Shown in pieces: positions 61,142-64,000 of a DNA stretch of 64,000 bases. Source of the DNA: Nitrospirillum iridis (GTDB lineage Bacteria; Pseudomonadota; Alphaproteobacteria; Azospirillales; Azospirillaceae). Numbering within the stretch: the stretch's first letter is position 1; each line of letters opens with the position of its first letter. The notes under the pieces are model-generated. The model had not been told where the DNA came from and searched no databases. It saw only the letters and a program-made list of their open reading frames with translations. The position numbers and the translations under genes are program-made. The stretch covers positions 62,001-126,000 of the forward strand of contig NZ_JACIIZ010000018.1 of the NCBI RefSeq assembly GCF_014205765.1. The letters are read 5' to 3'.

Positions 61142-61177
61142 AAGAAAGGCGGCGTCCTCGCGGGCGTCGCCTTTCTT
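61142..61177 (+). terminator. Intrinsic terminator after gatA
   Basis: AAGAAAGGCG and CGCCTTTCTT form a perfect 10-bp stem with a 16-nt loop, followed by GTT. The AT-rich outer stem gives a T-rich tail on both strands, so it can also serve the convergent DUF3857 gene. Confidence 0.75.
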
Positions 61178-61249
61178 GTTAATGCCGATGTGGTGGGCAC
61201 CGGTTCCGACGGGGGGGCGGAAGAATGGGCGTCCCCCGCCCATTCACGC

Positions 61250-63139
61250 TCAATGGGTCACAGGTTTGTCCGGCACGACGGAGATCGTCCCCCGGCGGTC
61301 GGCGGCGATGGCCAACAGGGCCTTGGCCGCCGACTTTCGCACGTCACCGGTGCACAGGGCCTGGTCGACATGGGCGTCGAAGCCCCGATACACCGTCACG
61401 ACCTGGCCCTTCTGGGACCATCGGCTCACATATTGCAGATGATCCTCCGCGATGGTGACGTCCGCCGGGAGCTTCGCCAGCGTGTACCCGGCCGGCAGTT
61501 CCAGGGATAAGGTTTCCTCCGTATGGCCGGTATAGCAGGGCGTCGGTTCCGTATCCTTCAACCGGGGCATGTCGAACGACCCCGACAGGACATCTCCTGG
61601 CGGTGTGGACATCCGCAGCGCGCTGGGCATGACGAAACCGGCGCCGGTCAGGATTTCCGGTTTGGGATCGGCGGCGTATGTGGCGGTGATGCGGTAGGAT
61701 GGCGCGAGATCCATGGGCGACCCGTCCGGGGCGAAGTTCCCCGTGCCGGACATTCCCCAGGCACCGAGTAAGGCGGATGCCCATTGCTCCATTCCTTGGG
61801 TCTGCATGGCGGCGGCCAATACCCGAAGGCTAAAGCCAAACGGGCCATCGCCCGCGCTGACCATCGTTCCCGTGATGGCGCCCTTGGCATCCATTTTCGC
61901 GGTCCCCACAGCCTTGGCGGAGAAGCCTGCCGGCAGGACGGGCACCTGGCGCACCGCGTTCCCGGTCGACACCGCGTGCAGGACCGGCTTTCCGTATTCC
62001 TCGAAGGGCAGGATGCCAAAGGGGGCGACCCTTGCCGTCGTATCGGCGTACAGGTTGAAATCCGGCAGCCAACTGATCATGTGGTTGAACTGGGCGAAGG
62101 TCGGCGCCGATGGCAGGCTGTATCCGTTATTGGCGTTGATCAGCACCAATTCACTGGCGATCCCCTTGGCCTTCAGCAGGGCACCGAAGATCACGGCGTG
62201 GTCCTTGCAGTCGCCATAACCATTGGTCAGGATCGTTTCCGCCGCATGGGGGATGATGCCGCCACGCCCGAACGCCAGGGCCACGTAGCGGATATGCTGG
62301 CTAACCCAGGCGTATAGCCTCTCGGCTTGTTGCCGCTTGTCCGTGACCCCGGCGGTGATCTCGTCGGCCATGGCCTGGACCTTCGGCGTCACGGTTTCGG
62401 CGGGTGCTATCTCGGCAGCGTAGGACCGCGCCAAGCTGTCATAGTCCTTGAAGGTCGATACGAAGAAGCGGGGCACACGGTCATTGGCGGACAGCGCCGC
62501 GATGTCCTCCGTCAACGGATCGAGGTTGGCGTACCGCCAGCGATAAAGGATGCGGTCGCCCGCCTTCTCCTCGGTGATGGGGATGCCGTGCGTCTCTATG
62601 GTCAGGGGCATGTCCCGGGGTAGAGAGATCGTGGACCGCTCATCCCGAATCAACTGGGTGGGGGAGACGGTGACACTGTCCGTGAACTGGCCCTTGAGGT
62701 GCGGCACCTTGATGTGATGTCGCGCCGTATAGGCGACGGTGTCACCAGCGGCCACGTCCGGGAAGATGATGGTCTTCATCCTCTGATCGCTGAACATCGG
62801 GACGTTGGTGGCGCCCTGCGGCGCCTGCGTCAGGATCGCGCTCACATCAACAGGCAGTTTCCGGCCATCCGCCTTCAATGTATAGGCGTCGATGATATCG
62901 AGGTCTTCCAGACCTTCACTATAGAACTCATTAATTTGCCCAATCGCATGGGCGGCGGCGGTGGTTTTCGCCAGCAGTTCCAGATGGCCGGTCTTGGTGT
63001 AGGTGCCGTCGCGCTCCACCACGATTTCCGCGCTTGAGTCCTTATACTCAATGGGATTGTCGGCCGCGTGGGCTGCCATTACCGGTATCCCCAGGGCGGT
63101 GACCAGTAGCGCCCATCTCAAATGTGCTGGAGTGCCCAT
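61250..63139 (-). CDS. DUF3857/transglutaminase-like secreted protein
   Basis: A 629-residue exported protein. The signal peptide MGTPAHLRWALLVTALGI runs to about residue 27. Residues 30-180 form a DUF3857 domain (ESSxEIVVERDGTYTK style strand, FSDQRMKTIIFPDVAAGDTV). Residues about 240-360 are a transglutaminase-like core with the triad Cys (GYGDCKDHAVIF), His (FNHMISWL) and Asp (NLYADTTARV). The C-terminal part is beta-rich. Secreted proteins of this pair are common and uncharacterised; proteolysis or cross-linking in the periplasm is possible. The ATG at 63139 is chosen for the signal peptide (AGGAAAAACAGG upstream). It is convergent with gatA. Confidence 0.88.
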   Translation of the reverse strand: MGTPAHLRWALLVTALGIPVMAAHAADNPIEYKDSSAEIVVERDGTYTKTGHLELLAKTTAAAHAIGQINEFYSEGLEDLDIIDAYTLKADGRKLPVDVSAILTQAPQGATNVPMFSDQRMKTIIFPDVAAGDTVAYTARHHIKVPHLKGQFTDSVTVSPTQLIRDERSTISLPRDMPLTIETHGIPITEEKAGDRILYRWRYANLDPLTEDIAALSANDRVPRFFVSTFKDYDSLARSYAAEIAPAETVTPKVQAMADEITAGVTDKRQQAERLYAWVSQHIRYVALAFGRGGIIPHAAETILTNGYGDCKDHAVIFGALLKAKGIASELVLINANNGYSLPSAPTFAQFNHMISWLPDFNLYADTTARVAPFGILPFEEYGKPVLHAVSTGNAVRQVPVLPAGFSAKAVGTAKMDAKGAITGTMVSAGDGPFGFSLRVLAAAMQTQGMEQWASALLGAWGMSGTGNFAPDGSPMDLAPSYRITATYAADPKPEILTGAGFVMPSALRMSTPPGDVLSGSFDMPRLKDTEPTPCYTGHTEETLSLELPAGYTLAKLPADVTIAEDHLQYVSRWSQKGQVVTVYRGFDAHVDQALCTGDVRKSAAKALLAIAADRRGTISVVPDKPVTH

Positions 63140-63466
63140 GCCTGTTTTTCCTGATTTGCATTGTAAATGAATAATTAATGGGATCATTTATTGCCGCGCC
63201 TGAAATTAAATATCGTAAAAGGGCAACATAAATGCAAATTGATTTTATTATTTCGGGGGAGCCAGAATGTCGCAGCGCCCCAAACGAATAAGCTAAAACG
63301 AATAAGACGGGCGGGGAATGGAGCCCACTCGCGGCCATTTTCCCGATACGGGGGACCGTCCACGCCCGTCATGCCGTCCGGACAACGGGGCGGTGGAGGC
63401 TGATGGTCCGCACTTTGATTTATCGATCCTGCTCTCAGCGGGCGGCCGCGCTGAAGGCGGGCTTTC
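63140..63466. other. 327-bp AT-rich intergenic region
   Basis: No gene I can support. The half next to the DUF3857 gene (63140-63310) is markedly AT-rich and should contain its promoter. It includes the 11-bp direct repeat described at 63282. The other half is GC-rich and featureless. Confidence 0.5.
63282..63306. repeat. 11-bp direct repeat upstream of the DUF3857 gene
   Basis: AAACGAATAAG occurs twice, at 63282-63292 and 63296-63306, separated by 3 nt. The 14-bp spacing and upstream position are compatible with tandem binding sites for a regulator. Confidence 0.6.
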
Positions 63467-63685
63467 TCAATCGCCGCCCTTGTCGTTTGACGTGCGACGC
63501 TTGGCCCGTCGCCATAGGGTGAACCCCTGATCGAAGATGAAGGCGGAGATGGCGCCCGCTATGGCCTGCCGCGCCAATGGCCATCCGCGCATGCCGTTCA
63601 TGGCGTCAAATCCGGTCAATATCGCGGACATGACGGCCATGAAGCCGATGGCGGAAATGATGTCCAGCCGGATGGGCTTGGTCAC
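63467..63685 (-). CDS. Small hypothetical membrane protein
   Basis: A 72-residue protein with one or two hydrophobic helices (DIISAIGFMAVMSAILTGF; RQAIAGAISAFIFDQGF) and a basic C-terminal tail (LWRRAKRRTSNDKGGD). I do not recognise the family. GTG at 63685 overlaps the stop of the upstream gene by 4 nt (GTGA), so the two are translated together. Confidence 0.65.
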   Translation of the reverse strand: MTKPIRLDIISAIGFMAVMSAILTGFDAMNGMRGWPLARQAIAGAISAFIFDQGFTLWRRAKRRTSNDKGGD

Positions 63686-64000
63686 TTGAACGCCGCCAGC
63701 TTCAGTGTCTCGTCCGGGTTGCCCTTGTCACAGCGGCCGGGCTGGTCGGCCGGACTTTCGGCCAGGTGGGCGGCGTCCAAGGCGGTGCTGCCGTCGTCGG
63801 CCGCCTTCAGAGTGAAGGTGATCTGGGTGAGGAAGGCGGCCTTGCCGGTGCCCAGCACGGCGGACTGGCGGGCGGCCTCCCCGAAGTCGGCGGCCAGCGC
63901 GTCGCACACCGCTTTGCGGGTGACGCCCTTGCCGGTGGCGTTGGCCAGCAGGGCGCCGGCCTTGCCATCGCCCAGCGCCTTCACCATGCCGCCGGCCAGG
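63682..64000 (-). CDS. Hypothetical protein (5' end outside window)
   Basis: The visible C-terminal 105 residues of a protein whose frame stays open to the right edge. The visible part has a soluble, mixed composition (ALGDGKAGALLANATGKGVT, then AAFLTQITFTLKAADDG) with two cysteines. The internal ATG at 63987 need not be the true start. No family is recognised. It is coupled by a GTGA overlap to the small membrane protein. Confidence 0.6.
   Translation of the reverse strand, partial: LAGGMVKALGDGKAGALLANATGKGVTRKAVCDALAADFGEAARQSAVLGTGKAAFLTQITFTLKAADDGSTALDAAHLAESPADQPGRCDKGNPDETLKLAAFK

Overview
The window is GC-rich, densely coded DNA from an alphaproteobacterium. The gene content (MucR-like regulator, PhyR/EcfG-type small stress proteins, two-component and c-di-GMP proteins, TonB-dependent receptors paired with glycosidases, gatCA next to ruvX) points to the Rhodospirillales/Azospirillaceae, for example a Nitrospirillum-like genome. 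That placement is an inference from gene families, not from a marker gene. I saw no rRNA or tRNA gene, no CRISPR array and no transposase, so this reads as chromosomal DNA.

Layout. 1-2.2 kb: the end of a malonate-uptake locus (madM, GntR regulator) and a DUF3833 lipoprotein. 2.2-7.8 kb: a chemoreceptor and a pqiA-pqiA-pqiB-pqiC lipid-transport operon. 8-10.9 kb: a secreted M16 protease. 11-21 kb: a signalling island with two hybrid histidine kinases, a single-domain response regulator, a GGDEF-EAL protein, a pentapeptide-repeat protein and a MucR-like protein without its zinc finger. 21-25.3 kb: a lipoprotein, a cupin gene broken by an in-frame stop, alanine dehydrogenase with its divergent Lrp/AsnC regulator, and an SDR. 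25.5-32.6 kb: a metal-uptake block. A CobW GTPase, a WD40 protein, a DUF1289 protein and a NiCoT-type permease are coupled by 4-nt overlaps behind a perfect 24-bp Zur-like palindrome; a TonB receptor and a PepSY reductase-like protein follow. 32.6-38 kb: mixed metabolism (dienelactone hydrolase, CoA-transferase, thioesterase), a diguanylate cyclase and a TetR regulator. 38.2-41.9 kb: seven small envelope/general-stress proteins (DUF3309, CsbD, SYLF, PA2169-like, YqjD-like, YqjE-like, entericidin). 42-43.3 kb: an Hsp70-like protein.

43.4-57.7 kb is a carbohydrate-utilisation locus: LacI regulator, TonB receptor, GH3, GH30, DUF1593, a second GH3, carboxylesterase and MFS sugar transporter. The likely flow is outer-membrane uptake of a beta-glucan-like oligosaccharide, periplasmic trimming by GH30 and GH3 enzymes, deacylation, then inner-membrane import, with LacI as the sensor. 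A LacI-type palindrome and a long structured leader precede the receptor gene, and a strong terminator separates the receptor from the enzymes. 57.7-64 kb: an AEC transporter, ruvX, gatC-gatA, a DUF3857/transglutaminase protein and two small hypothetical genes, the last cut by the window edge.

Two patterns cross these regions. Short tandem repeats (period 13-15 bp) sit at four gene junctions, one of which has triplicated the stop codon of ruvX. Most operons here use 4-nt (ATGA/GTGA) or TGATG overlaps. The best candidates for further attention are the Zur-controlled WD40/GTPase operon, the zinc-finger-less MucR-like protein and the leader of the LacI-controlled receptor gene.
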